Below are positions 7,834 through 16,159 of a stretch of 64,000 nt of DNA, one piece after another. The position numbers were made by a program, and so were the translations under genes. The stretch's first letter is position 1. Every line of letters begins with the position of its first letter. Source of the DNA: Sphingomonas sp. (GTDB lineage: Bacteria; Pseudomonadota; Alphaproteobacteria; Sphingomonadales; Sphingomonadaceae). Location of the stretch: contig NZ_JACDDV010000004.1 of NCBI RefSeq assembly GCF_013816785.1, positions 19,304-83,303 of the forward strand, read 5' to 3'. The notes beneath the pieces were generated by a model, which was not told the origin of the DNA, did not search any database, and saw nothing but the letters and a program-made list of their open reading frames with translations.

Positions 7834-8247
7834 ATGGACCTGAGCAACAGCCCCCAGAATCGCAAGACCCGGCGCTCGTACGTGCTGATGACGGCCAGCC
7901 TCGAATTGTCGGGAATCTCGCTGCCGGTCAAGCTGCGCAACCTCAGCGCCGAAGGGGCATTGGTCGAAGGCGACAAGCTGCCGATCGAGGGATCCGCCCT
8001 CCTGTTTCGCAAGGGCGAGCTCAGCGTCACCGGGCGAGTCGCCTGGGCCAAGACTCGCCACGCCGGGATCAGCTTCGATCGCCCGCTCGCCGCCCACCAG
8101 GTGATGCGCCACATCCCGGCGCCGCGCGCCCGGGTCAAACCCGATTTCCGCCGCCCGGGGTTCAAGACTAATGCGATGACCGAAGACGAGCGCCGATTCG
8201 GCGAACAGTGGCTGAGTACGCACATCATCTCGCCGTTGGGTTTGTAA
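7834..8247 (+). CDS. Single-domain PilZ protein
   Basis: This 137-residue cytoplasmic protein is built around one PilZ domain, which typically binds cyclic di-GMP and relays the signal to partners. The RxxxR motif (RKTRR near residue 12) and the [D/N]xSxxG motif (NLSAEG) are both present, followed by the expected GRVAWAKTRHAGISFD strand. The start is the ATG at 7834, because the domain begins shortly after it; the frame is open upstream to 7777 but would overlap the divergent PAP2 start. The C-terminal 45 residues are basic and unassigned. It converges with a second PilZ gene. Confidence 0.85.
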   Translation: MDLSNSPQNRKTRRSYVLMTASLELSGISLPVKLRNLSAEGALVEGDKLPIEGSALLFRKGELSVTGRVAWAKTRHAGISFDRPLAAHQVMRHIPAPRARVKPDFRRPGFKTNAMTEDERRFGEQWLSTHIISPLGL

Positions 8248-8262
8248 AGCGCGGCGCGGCAT

Positions 8263-8919
8263 TCAGCTGACCGTGCGCATTCCTTCCCGCTGGGCCTGAA
8301 GCCAGGCGACCAACTCGCCGAGCGGCAGGAGGCGGTTAAAGGTAATTCCGACATGGCCGTCGGCCGACCAGCACAGCACGCCGGGCTGCGGCGGCAGGTC
8401 GGTCAGCGTGACGACAACCTCAGCGCCGATCGGCAAGACCGTCGCGCACTCCAGCTTTACGCCGCCTTGGGAAATGTCGCACAGCTTGACCCGCAGGCTA
8501 GTTGCTCCTTCGCGCAGCGTGACGAAGCCGCCGGCTTCGATTCGCGGCATCCGCGGCCGCGGCCCGTCCATCGAGGCGGACAATATGTCGATCAGGTCGA
8601 TCGGCTCGTCGAAACTGATGCCGACGGATTGATCGCGGATCCAGCTTACCCGGCCATGGATCGGCTGGCCGCTTTTCAGCTCGATGCTAAGGGGTATGTC
8701 GTCGGGCAAGGCGCAATAGGCGTGGATGAGCATTCCGCCGGCAGAGATATTCTTGATCAGGCAAAGTTCGCGACGGTCTCCAACCTTGATCGAGCCGACG
8801 CGATAAAGGCTCATGTGCCGCTCGCCGTCGCGCCGCTCGGGACTAGGTAGGGGCCTGGGCGGCGCTTCGGATAGGGAATAGAGCGTCGTTTCGACCAGTT
8901 GGCTGCTCACGCGGATCAT
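8263..8919 (-). CDS. Tandem PilZ-domain protein
   Basis: The product of 218 residues carries two PilZ-like domains. The first has RDGER and NISAGG, matching the full cyclic-di-GMP-binding signature, and ends in GRVSWIRDQSVGISFDEP. The second has DISQGG but only a loose arginine cluster (PRPRMPR), so nucleotide binding there is doubtful. The start is placed at the ATG at 8919, preceded by GGTGG, because the longer frame to 9279 runs under the divergent protease gene and lacks domain character. Its stop lies 15 bases from that of the convergent single-domain PilZ gene. Confidence 0.8.
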   Translation of the reverse strand: MIRVSSQLVETTLYSLSEAPPRPLPSPERRDGERHMSLYRVGSIKVGDRRELCLIKNISAGGMLIHAYCALPDDIPLSIELKSGQPIHGRVSWIRDQSVGISFDEPIDLIDILSASMDGPRPRMPRIEAGGFVTLREGATSLRVKLCDISQGGVKLECATVLPIGAEVVVTLTDLPPQPGVLCWSADGHVGITFNRLLPLGELVAWLQAQREGMRTVS

Positions 8920-9118
8920 GCTCCCACCGACTGCGGCCAGTCCGCATTCGCGCGGTCCGCGGTCAATCGCTACCGGTAAAATGATTACCGGCGAGTTGAC
9001 GACCTGTCCGTTGAGGTGGCGACAAAAGTGCAACCCGACCTCGCTTGCCCGAATTGCGGATGAGGCGTAGCCTTTCGTGCCGGGCGGTTCGCGACGAACA
9101 GCCCGCGGAGCAAATCCA

Positions 9119-10144
9119 ATGAAGATGTTTTCGCTGCTGGCGGCCACCATGCTTCTCACCGGCACGCCGTTGCTCGCCGCCCCCCAACAGCTGGAGAGCG
9201 AGATTCGGCCCACCCTGCCGACCGATACCAAGACCGCTGCAGACGAGGTCGCGATCGGCACCGACATCGGGGATCGCATGACCGTGTCGGTTCAGATCGC
9301 GGGGAGGGGACCCTACCGGTTTCTCGTCGATACGGGCTCCGAACGGACGGTGATTTCGCGCCAGCTCGCGCAGCGTCTGAAGCTTGAGAGCGGCAGGACG
9401 ACCATGCTTCATAGCGTGATCGGCGCCAACGACGTAGCAACCGTATTCATCCCCAACCTCCAGGTCAGCTCGAACAATATTTCGGTGGTCGACGCGCCTG
9501 CGCTTGAGGCAAGCGACATCGGCGCCGACGGGATGCTGGGGATCGACAGCCTCCGTTCGCAGCGGGTGATGTTCAATTTCAAGGCTAAGACCATGTCGAT
9601 CACCCCGGCGAACCGGCCCCCGGAAGTTACCGATGGCCAGACCATCGTGGTCCGGGCCAGGTCGCGCAATGGTCGCCTGATTTTCACCAACGCCACGGTC
9701 GACGGGCAGACCGTGACGGTGATCGTCGACACCGGATCGCAGGTGACGATCGGCAACATGGCTCTGCAGCATAACCTGCAGAAGCGTCGCACCTGGAACA
9801 CGTCGAGGGAGGTGACGATCGAATCGGTGACGGGTGAAAAGATGACCGCACGCGTTTCCCAGCTGCAATCGCTGGAGATCGGCGGAATCCATCTCAACGA
9901 ACTGGCGGTCGCCTTTGCCGATGCGCACATCTTCAGGCAACTCGACCTGAGACATCGGCCGGCGCTCCTCCTCGGCATGAACGCGATGCGCGCATTCGAC
10001 CGCATCTCGATCGACTTCGCGGCGAAGAAGGTGCGGTTCGTGCTGCCCGGGACCAGCATGCGAGACACGTTGCGGCTGGCGGAGCTGAAGAAGCAGCCCG
10101 CTTTGCCAACCGTCCCAGAGTCTGCGAGCATTTCTGGCTGGTGA
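9119..10144 (+). CDS. Exported retropepsin-like aspartyl protease with two DTGS motifs
   Basis: The 341-residue precursor has a signal peptide (SLLAATMLLTGTPLLAA) and two aspartyl-protease halves in tandem, each with the catalytic motif. FLVDTGSERTVIS lies near residue 71 and VIVDTGSQVTIG near residue 203. Each half ends in a GMLGIDSL or LLGMNAM segment, as in pepsin-like retroviral-type folds. Bacterial relatives are periplasmic and their substrates are mostly unknown. GGAG at 9107-9110 supports the ATG at 9119. Two active sites in one chain would let it fold as an internal dimer; that is inference. Confidence 0.85.
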   Translation: MKMFSLLAATMLLTGTPLLAAPQQLESEIRPTLPTDTKTAADEVAIGTDIGDRMTVSVQIAGRGPYRFLVDTGSERTVISRQLAQRLKLESGRTTMLHSVIGANDVATVFIPNLQVSSNNISVVDAPALEASDIGADGMLGIDSLRSQRVMFNFKAKTMSITPANRPPEVTDGQTIVVRARSRNGRLIFTNATVDGQTVTVIVDTGSQVTIGNMALQHNLQKRRTWNTSREVTIESVTGEKMTARVSQLQSLEIGGIHLNELAVAFADAHIFRQLDLRHRPALLLGMNAMRAFDRISIDFAAKKVRFVLPGTSMRDTLRLAELKKQPALPTVPESASISGW

Positions 10145-10179
10145 GCCGAGCACTTTTCCGCACTATGCCCCCGGCATGG

Positions 10180-10258
<79 letters not shown>

Positions 10259-10279
10259 GCCTCGCGGATGGCTTGCCCG

Positions 10280-10771
10280 TTAGCGGCTGGGCCGGCGCTT
10301 GCCAAGGCGATAGCCGAGGTGGCGGGCGGTTAGTGTGCGATCGATCGGCCAGCGCGGGGCAATGCTGGTCAATGGGCCGAGTACGAAGTCGCGCTCTGTC
10401 AATCGCGGGTGGGGGATCGTCAGCGGGCGCGAGACGAGCCGGCCGCCATCCCAGGCGATGAGATCAAGGTCCAGCACCCGCTCGCCCCAGCGCCGTCCTG
10501 GACGCCGCCCGAACTCGCGCTCGATCGCCTTTAGCGCCGTCAGCATCGCGCCCGGCGCGAGCGGGCTGGCAACCAGCGCCACCGCATTGGCGAAGTCTCT
10601 GCCCGCGCCGCCGGTCGCCGGGTTGAGCAGGATTTGCGAGGCGTCGAACAGCTCGAACTCCGCGTCGAGCCACGCAATTGCCGCCGCGACCACACCCGGC
10701 GGACGACCGTGGCGACCGTGACGGCGATTCGAGCCGATCGCGATCGCGTAGAGATGCGTTGCCTCGCTCAT
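10280..10771 (-). CDS. folK: 2-amino-4-hydroxy-6-hydroxymethyldihydropteridine diphosphokinase
   Basis: HPPK transfers pyrophosphate from ATP to 6-hydroxymethyl-dihydropterin, the step before dihydropteroate synthase in folate synthesis. Signature segments are AIAIGSN at the start, the catalytic-loop region RRWGERVLDLDLI with metal-binding Asp residues, and IPHPRLTERDFVLGPL. Length (163 residues) is normal. The ATG at 10771 is used because AIGSN should lie close to the N-terminus; an ATG at 10795 would overlap the start codon of the divergent glycosylase gene. Only 23 bases separate the two divergent starts. Confidence 0.92.
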   Translation of the reverse strand: MSEATHLYAIAIGSNRRHGRHGRPPGVVAAAIAWLDAEFELFDASQILLNPATGGAGRDFANAVALVASPLAPGAMLTALKAIEREFGRRPGRRWGERVLDLDLIAWDGGRLVSRPLTIPHPRLTERDFVLGPLTSIAPRWPIDRTLTARHLGYRLGKRRPSR

Positions 10772-10794
10772 CGGCGCTCGCCTAGGCTCGGGCA

Positions 10795-11490
10795 ATGAAT
10801 TGCGCCAGCCCAGCCGACCTGTCCCCGCTGCCGCGCGCCGAGCCGTCGCGGGATTGCCCGCTATGCCCGCGATTGGCTGCGTTCCGGCAGGAGTGCCGCG
10901 CCGAGCATGCCGGCTGGTGGAACGCGCCGGTGCCGGCGTTCGGCGACCCAGAGGCGTGGCTGGCGATCATCGGCCTGGCGCCGGGCAAGCACGGTGCCAA
11001 CCGCACCGGTCGACCGTTCACCGGCGATTATGCGGGCGACCTGCTCTACGCGACGCTGGCCAAATTCGGATTGAGCGATGGCCAGTATCAAGCCGATCGC
11101 GATGACGGGCTCAAACTCAAGGGCGCGATCATCCTCAACGCGGTCAAATGCCTGCCGCCCGCCAATAAGCCCGAGCCTATCGAGATCGCCACTTGCCGAC
11201 CGTTTCTCGAAGAAGCGCTGGCGCAGCTGCCACAGGTCCGCGTCCTCATTGCGCTAGGGCAGATCGCGCACACCAGCGCTGCCCGCGCATTAGGCCTCAA
11301 GCCGAGCGCCACCAAATTCGGCCACGGTGCCGAACACCGTGCCTCCGACGGCCGGACCCTGATCGATAGCTACCACTGCAGCCGCTACAACCAAAACACG
11401 CGGCGCCTCAACGCGGAGATGTTCGAGGCGGTTTTTGTTCGAGCGATCGAAACCCGTCGGGCGTGTTCGCTGGCAAACTCGGCGTTCTAA
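10795..11490 (+). CDS. Family 5 uracil-DNA glycosylase (UDGb type)
   Basis: The 231-residue enzyme should remove uracil and related deaminated bases from DNA. It has GLAPGKHGANRTGRPFTGD, the motif that marks family 5 (UDGb) rather than family 4, followed by NAVKCLPPANKP and the C-terminal SYHCSRYNQNTRRL in place of the usual HPS motif. Cysteines in DCPLCPRL, NAVKC and TCRPF are placed to bind a 4Fe-4S cluster. Family 5 enzymes lack the usual catalytic polar residue in motif 1, consistent with the Ala in GLAPG. A tight divergent promoter is shared with folK. Confidence 0.92.
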   Translation: MNCASPADLSPLPRAEPSRDCPLCPRLAAFRQECRAEHAGWWNAPVPAFGDPEAWLAIIGLAPGKHGANRTGRPFTGDYAGDLLYATLAKFGLSDGQYQADRDDGLKLKGAIILNAVKCLPPANKPEPIEIATCRPFLEEALAQLPQVRVLIALGQIAHTSAARALGLKPSATKFGHGAEHRASDGRTLIDSYHCSRYNQNTRRLNAEMFEAVFVRAIETRRACSLANSAF

Positions 11491-11579
11491 CGAGGCGGCG
11501 TGCGTCTTTATGGCCGCGGCGGAGGATTCGGGTTTATCGTCTGCCGCAAAATTCTCTGAAATTAGATGGAAGTGCTTCT

Positions 11580-12446
11580 TCACCGATCCTCAACCAGTCG
11601 CCCATACAAATCCGGCCTCCGGTCCCTGAAGAACCCGAACGCCGCCCGATGCTTGCGCGCCACCGCGAGGTTGAGTTCTGCGACCAGGACCCCCGTTTCC
11701 TCCGCCCCAAACTCGGCCAGCATATCCCCTCGTTCGTCACAAATAAAACTGTGGCCGTAGAAGCGCTGGCCGCCCTCTGAGCCGATGCGGTTGGCGGCGA
11801 CGACCGGGACGACATTGCTGACCGCATGCCCGATCATCGCTCGCCGCCACAGCCGCGAGGTGTCGAGGTCGGGATCGTGCGGCTCGGTGCCGATCGCGGT
11901 CGGGTAGAGCAGGATTTGCGCGCCCATCAGCATCATCGCCCGCGCGGCCTCGGGATACCATTGGTCCCAGCAAATGCCGACGCCGAGCGTGGTGGTGCCA
12001 TCGTTTTTGGGCCCGGGCCACACCTTGAAGCCGGTATTGCCGGGGCGGAAATAGAATTTTTCCTCATAGCCCGGGCCGTCGGGGATGTGGCTCTTGCGAT
12101 ACACGCCGGCGACCTCGCCGTCGGGATTGATCATGGCAAGTGAGTTGTAGTGGTGCTGGCCATCGAGCTCGAAAAAGCTCGTCGGGATCCATATGTCGAG
12201 CTCGTCGGCGAGTTTCCGCATCGCCAAGACCGAGGGATGCTCAGCGGTCGCGCGCGCGTTTGCGAACAGACTTTCGTCTTCCGTCCGGCAGAAATAGGGA
12301 CCTTCGAACAGTTCGGGCGGAAGGACGACCTTAGCGCCCTTGCCCGCCGCCTCGCACACCAGTTCGCCTACGGTAGCGATATTTTCGCCCGTATCCTCGC
12401 CAAAAGCGAGCTGGAGCGCGGCGACTTTAATCTTGCTGCTCGTCAT
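11580..12446 (-). CDS. aguB: N-carbamoylputrescine amidase
   Basis: This nitrilase-superfamily enzyme hydrolyses N-carbamoylputrescine to putrescine, CO2 and ammonia. The catalytic triad is visible as Glu in LPPELFEGPYF, Lys in YRKSHIPDGPGY and Cys in GVGICWDQWYPEAAR, all with neighbours typical of AguB rather than other nitrilases. Length (288) is as expected. Its ATG overlaps the stop of the agmatine deiminase gene by four bases, so the two steps from agmatine to putrescine are co-translated. Confidence 0.95.
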   Translation of the reverse strand: MTSSKIKVAALQLAFGEDTGENIATVGELVCEAAGKGAKVVLPPELFEGPYFCRTEDESLFANARATAEHPSVLAMRKLADELDIWIPTSFFELDGQHHYNSLAMINPDGEVAGVYRKSHIPDGPGYEEKFYFRPGNTGFKVWPGPKNDGTTTLGVGICWDQWYPEAARAMMLMGAQILLYPTAIGTEPHDPDLDTSRLWRRAMIGHAVSNVVPVVAANRIGSEGGQRFYGHSFICDERGDMLAEFGAEETGVLVAELNLAVARKHRAAFGFFRDRRPDLYGRLVEDR

Positions 12447-13417
12447 CGGGGCACCTGCTGGCTGATGCAGTGAAAACTGCCGCCGCCCGTCAGTATGTGG
12501 CCGGCGGGCAGGCCGATGACGCGGCGGTCGGGAAAGATGTCCCGAAGCGCTTCGACCGCCGCCGTGTCGTTGGGTGCGCCATATAGCGGGACGACCACCG
12601 CGGCGTTGCCGATGTAGAAATTCATGTAGCTCGCCGGGATAATTTCATCGTCGCGCTCGACCAGCCCAGGCGAAGGGATGGCGACCACTTCGAGCTCGGC
12701 ATCGAGCAATGCTTCGGCGGCGTCTGCATAGATGGCGGCATTGGGATCGTCTTCAACCGCCTCCGGAATCGCGACCCGCCCGGGCGCGACGAACCGCGCC
12801 AGATTGTCCACATGACCGTCGGTATGGTCGTTGAGCAGGCCGTCGCCAAGCCACACCAGGCGCGTCGCGCCGAGTTGACGCCTTAAGCACGCCTCGACTT
12901 CCACCTTGGTCAATCCGGGGTTGCGGTTGGAATTGAGAAGGCATTGCTCGGTGGTCAGAAACAGCCCACTTCCGTCGCCGTCGACCGCGCCGCCTTCGAG
13001 GATCCAGTCGGCCTTCGAATAGGGTAGGGCAGCGACGCCCGCGAGGCGCTCCCCGATGCTGTCGTCACCGGGCAGATCATATTTGCCGCCCCAGCCGTTG
13101 AAGCCGAATCCCTGGGCGCGCCGCTCTGCACCGGACCCGCACACGATCGCCCCGGTATCGCGCAGCCAGATGTCGCCGAAATGCTCGACGATCACCTTGG
13201 CGAATGGGGCAAGCTGCCGCGCCTCGCCCGCCGCCGCCTCGTCGGCCGCGACTAGCCACACCGCCTCACCTGCGCCGTCGGCATGGACCGCGGCGGCAAA
13301 GGCCGCGACCTCGACTTGGGCGGCGACAAGGTCGTCCTCCCATAGGTCGGCAGCGGACGGAAAGCCGATCCATACAGCCTCATGCTGTGCCCATTCAGGG
13401 AGGGGGAGTGACGTCAT
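12443..13417 (-). CDS. aguA: Agmatine deiminase
   Basis: Agmatine deiminase turns agmatine into N-carbamoylputrescine, feeding the amidase encoded just downstream. The 324-residue sequence has the pentein-fold landmarks: WIGFPSAADLWED near the N-terminus, FGDIWLRDTGAI with substrate-binding acidic residues, NDHTDGHVDNLARF with the catalytic His/Asp, and GGGSFHCISQQ with the nucleophilic Cys near the C-terminus. GAGG six bases before the ATG at 13417 supports the start. No arginine decarboxylase gene lies in the window, so the agmatine source is elsewhere. Confidence 0.95.
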   Translation of the reverse strand: MTSLPLPEWAQHEAVWIGFPSAADLWEDDLVAAQVEVAAFAAAVHADGAGEAVWLVAADEAAAGEARQLAPFAKVIVEHFGDIWLRDTGAIVCGSGAERRAQGFGFNGWGGKYDLPGDDSIGERLAGVAALPYSKADWILEGGAVDGDGSGLFLTTEQCLLNSNRNPGLTKVEVEACLRRQLGATRLVWLGDGLLNDHTDGHVDNLARFVAPGRVAIPEAVEDDPNAAIYADAAEALLDAELEVVAIPSPGLVERDDEIIPASYMNFYIGNAAVVVPLYGAPNDTAAVEALRDIFPDRRVIGLPAGHILTGGGSFHCISQQVPR

Positions 13418-13441
13418 GCGTGGCCTCTAGCGCCGCCAATG

Positions 13442-13468
13442 AAAAAGGGCGACCCCGAAGGGCCGCCC
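13442..13468 (-). terminator. Rho-independent terminator of rpsD
   Basis: On the minus strand GGGCGGCCC-TTCG-GGGTCGCCC forms a nine-pair stem (one G-U) with a UUCG tetraloop, followed by TTTTT. It lies 27 bases after the rpsD stop. Confidence 0.85.
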
Positions 13469-13494
13469 CGTTGCGTTGGGACTGTTCCGATCGA

Positions 13495-14109
13495 TCAGCG
13501 CGAATAGAATTCGACGACCAGGTTGGGCTCCATTTTCACCGGATAGGGAACTTCGTCGAGCGTTGGCACGCGCGTGAAGGTCGCCTTGGCGGTGCCGTCG
13601 ATCGCAACATATTCGGGCACATCGCGCTCAGCTAGGCTCTGCGCTTCCATCACCAGCGCCATTTCCTGCGCCTTCGGCCCGAGCGTGATCTCGCTTCCGA
13701 CGTCGCAGCGGCGCGACGCGATGTTGCATTTCACGCCGTTGACGCGGATGTGGCCGTGGCTGACCAGCTGCCGCGCGGCCCAGATCGTCGGCGCGAACTT
13801 GGCGCGATAGACGATCATGTCGAGCCGGCGCTCGAGCAAGCCGATGAGGTTCTGCGACGCATCGCCTTTCATCTTGGCGGCGTGCTGGAAGGTCTGTTTG
13901 AACTGCTTTTCGGTGACGTCGCCGTAATAGCCCTTGAGCTTCTGCTTGGCGCGCAGTTGGATGCCGAAGTCGGAAACTTTCGACTTGCGGCGCTGGCCGT
14001 GCTGGCCGGGGCCATATTCGCGGCGATTGACTGGGCTTTTGGGCCGTCCGAAGACGTTTTCGCCCATGCGGCGGTCGAGCTTATACTTGGCGCTTGAGCG
14101 CTTCGACAT
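13495..14109 (-). CDS. rpsD: 30S ribosomal protein S4
   Basis: S4 binds 16S rRNA early in small-subunit assembly. The sequence starts [20 protein letters not shown], includes [13 protein letters not shown] and the S4 RNA-binding domain ([18 protein letters not shown], then [12 protein letters not shown]), and ends VVEFYSR. Length (204) is right for alphaproteobacteria. The ATG at 14109 has GGAGA six bases upstream; the in-frame ATG at 14121 overlaps that site and is rejected. It is a single-gene unit with its own terminator. Confidence 0.97.
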   Translation of the reverse strand: MSKRSSAKYKLDRRMGENVFGRPKSPVNRREYGPGQHGQRRKSKVSDFGIQLRAKQKLKGYYGDVTEKQFKQTFQHAAKMKGDASQNLIGLLERRLDMIVYRAKFAPTIWAARQLVSHGHIRVNGVKCNIASRRCDVGSEITLGPKAQEMALVMEAQSLAERDVPEYVAIDGTAKATFTRVPTLDEVPYPVKMEPNLVVEFYSR

Positions 14110-14284
14110 GATCTTCTCCAAATCGCGTAACTGTCATGCCCGGAACCGCACCGCCCTGCCATCGACAGGACGCGACCACCGCTTCACCGGACGTGCGGGG
14201 TCAATTGCGAAGAGGCGCGCCTAGCTGGAGAGGCAGGCAAGGTCAAGGTTGGCAAGGATGCCGCCTTGCTGGCATGGGCCATGG

Positions 14285-14593
14285 ATGACCGACATCCCTG
14301 ACCCCACCGACTGCTCCACCATGACCGAGGTCCGCACCGGGGTCGACGATGTCGACCGGCAGGTGGTCGCGCTCATCGCCCGGCGCTTCGGTTACATGGA
14401 TGCCGCGGCGCGGATCAAGCTGGACCGGGCGGCGGTGCGTGACGAATGGCGCAAGGCAGACGTGCTGGCGAAGGTCGATGCACAGGCGGCCGCGATGAAG
14501 GTCGACCGGGCATTGCTGGCTCGCCTGTACGAAGACCTGATCGAAACCTCGATCGCCCACGAATTCGATCAATATGACCGAATACGCGGTTAA
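14285..14593 (+). CDS. Chorismate mutase, AroQ/PchB type
   Basis: The 102-residue protein is a short all-helical AroQ-class enzyme, expected to convert chorismate to prephenate, or isochorismate to pyruvate and salicylate in PchB relatives. The signature VDDVDRQVVALIARRFGYM with the following AARIK, and VLAKVDAQAAAM then ARLYEDLIETSIAHE, match the three helices and the Arg/Lys active-site positions. The ATG at 14285 gives the family's usual N-terminal length. It converges with a small secreted-protein gene, the stop codons overlapping. Mutase versus lyase activity cannot be settled by eye. Confidence 0.85.
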   Translation: MTDIPDPTDCSTMTEVRTGVDDVDRQVVALIARRFGYMDAAARIKLDRAAVRDEWRKADVLAKVDAQAAAMKVDRALLARLYEDLIETSIAHEFDQYDRIRG

Positions 14594-14826
14594 CGCGCGC
14601 CAATCGTCTTCAAATCTCCCGCGCTCTTGCCGTTACCGCGCAGATCCCATTGATTCTGCGTGAGGCAGAGCCTTTTGCGCATCCGGGTGCCGGTATAGGC
14701 CGGGTCGGGGCGGCAAATCTTGCTTTCAGCCGTCGAGGCTTGGGCGGCGGTAGGAGCAGGCTGAGCCGGAGTAGCGACGGCGGCATCCGAGGCAAGCAGA
14801 AGGACGCTGAACAGGACAGAAATCAT
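14590..14826 (-). CDS. Small secreted protein of unknown function
   Basis: This 78-residue precursor has a short signal peptide (VLFSVLLLASDAAVA) and an Ala/Pro/Thr-rich linker. A conserved-looking tail follows: SKICRPDPAYTGTRMRKRLC, then LTQNQWDL. Its two cysteines, 14 residues apart, could form a disulfide. Proteins with this CxxDxxxTGTRxRxRxC pattern recur in sphingomonads without assigned function (my recollection). Its stop overlaps that of the convergent chorismate mutase gene. Confidence 0.7.
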   Translation of the reverse strand: MISVLFSVLLLASDAAVATPAQPAPTAAQASTAESKICRPDPAYTGTRMRKRLCLTQNQWDLRGNGKSAGDLKTIGAR

Positions 14827-14896
14827 CGGGCATCCAGTAAATTAGTTGAGGAGATCAGAGGCTTAGCAGGAGAATTCTATTTTAAAAGGCCCAATA

Positions 14897-15634
14897 TCAG
14901 TTTTTCGACGAACGGCGGCCCGTGAGGGCGCGCAACATTCCGCGGAGCGCCCTGATCTCGCGCGTCGACCAGCTCGCCTTGGTCAGGATGGTGCGGAGCG
15001 TGGCGCGCGTAACTGCGGTCCGTTCGGGCGGAAAATAATAGCCGGCGCCGTCGAGCGCGTGGTCAAACTGAGCGACCAGCCCTTCAAGATCCGCCATCGG
15101 CGCGGGCGGCTCGCCTTCCTTGACAGTCGGCTGGGCGAGAGCCGCGCCCTTGGACCATTCATAGGCTAGCAGGATCACCGCCTGAGCGAGGTTGAGGCTG
15201 CCGAACCTTGGGTTGATCGGAACGGTGACGATCTTGGTCGCAAGTGCGACGTCCTCGCTTTCCAGCCCCGACCGCTCGGGTCCGAACAGGATAGCGGTGC
15301 GGCCATGGGAGGACCGGATTTCGCCCGCCATTTCCTCCGGCCCGACGACCGGCATGACAAGGTCGCGGCGGCGGACGGTCGAGGCGTAAACGACCGAGCA
15401 ATCGGCGATCGCGTCGGCGACGCTGTCGAATATCCGCGCCTGATCGAGCACTGCGTCCGCCCCGCTGGCCGAGGGTCCAGCGTCGGGATTCGGCCAGCCG
15501 TCGCGGGGACTGACGAGTCGCATCTCGGTCAGTCCGAAATTCATCATCGCCCGCGCGGCTTTGCCGATGTTCTGGCCTAGTTGGGGGCGGACGAGGATGA
15601 TGAGTGGCGCAGGTGCGTCGTCAACCAATTTCAT
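14897..15634 (-). CDS. trmJ: tRNA 2'-O-methyltransferase of the TrmH/TrmJ family
   Basis: This SPOUT-class enzyme of 245 residues probably methylates the 2'-hydroxyl of nucleotide 32 in tRNA. The knot motifs are ILVRPQLGQNIGKAARAM at the N-terminus, ILFGPERSGLESEDV in the middle and NLAQAVILLAYEW at the SAM-binding loop. GGGAAGT precedes the ATG at 15634. It follows nrdR by 30 bases in the same direction and probably belongs to the rpiB-glyA-nrdR transcript. TrmJ is the best match by length and motif, but other TrmH-family roles are possible. Confidence 0.88.
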   Translation of the reverse strand: MKLVDDAPAPLIILVRPQLGQNIGKAARAMMNFGLTEMRLVSPRDGWPNPDAGPSASGADAVLDQARIFDSVADAIADCSVVYASTVRRRDLVMPVVGPEEMAGEIRSSHGRTAILFGPERSGLESEDVALATKIVTVPINPRFGSLNLAQAVILLAYEWSKGAALAQPTVKEGEPPAPMADLEGLVAQFDHALDGAGYYFPPERTAVTRATLRTILTKASWSTREIRALRGMLRALTGRRSSKN

Positions 15635-15664
15635 ACTTCCCGCGCAAAGTGGAAGGCACTCCGC

Positions 15665-16156
15665 TCATATCAACTTGTCGAGCAGTCCCGGCCCGTCCGA
15701 CGGCGGCGCGTCTCCTTCCACCGCTTCCGCGATCTCCGCGAAGTCGCCCGCTTCCTTGAAATCCTTGTAGACGCTGGCGAAGCGGATGTAGGCGACCGGG
15801 TCGAGCCCCTTCAAACCGAACATCACCAGCTGACCGATCTGTTGCGCGGTGACCTCGTCGCCGGTGGTCTCGAGGCGGCGCTGAATGCCGGTTGCAAGCC
15901 GTTCGATTTTCGATTGTTCGATGTCGCGCTTGCGGCATGCGTGACCTATTGCGCGCTCAAGCTTGGCGCGATCGAACGGCTCGCGCTTGCCGTCCTTCTT
16001 CACCACGGTGAGGTCGCGCAGCTGGACGCGTTCGAAGGTCGTGAAGCGCTGCCCGCACCCGCCACATTCCCGCCGCCGGCGGATCGACGAGCCGTCCTCG
16101 CTGGGTCGCGAGTCCTTAACTTGGCTATTGTCGATCGCGCAAAACGGACAGCGCAA
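15665..16156 (-). CDS. nrdR: Transcriptional repressor NrdR
   Basis: NrdR represses ribonucleotide reductase genes in response to ATP/dATP. The four zinc-ribbon cysteines are in MRCPFC and ECGGCGQRF, and the ATP-cone follows with [17 protein letters not shown] and later [13 protein letters not shown]. Length (163) is standard. The start is a TTG at 16156, chosen because MRCPFC is the invariant N-terminus of the family. It begins three bases after the glyA stop, indicating co-translation. Confidence 0.96.
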   Translation of the reverse strand: MRCPFCAIDNSQVKDSRPSEDGSSIRRRRECGGCGQRFTTFERVQLRDLTVVKKDGKREPFDRAKLERAIGHACRKRDIEQSKIERLATGIQRRLETTGDEVTAQQIGQLVMFGLKGLDPVAYIRFASVYKDFKEAGDFAEIAEAVEGDAPPSDGPGLLDKLI

Positions 16157-16159
16157 GGC

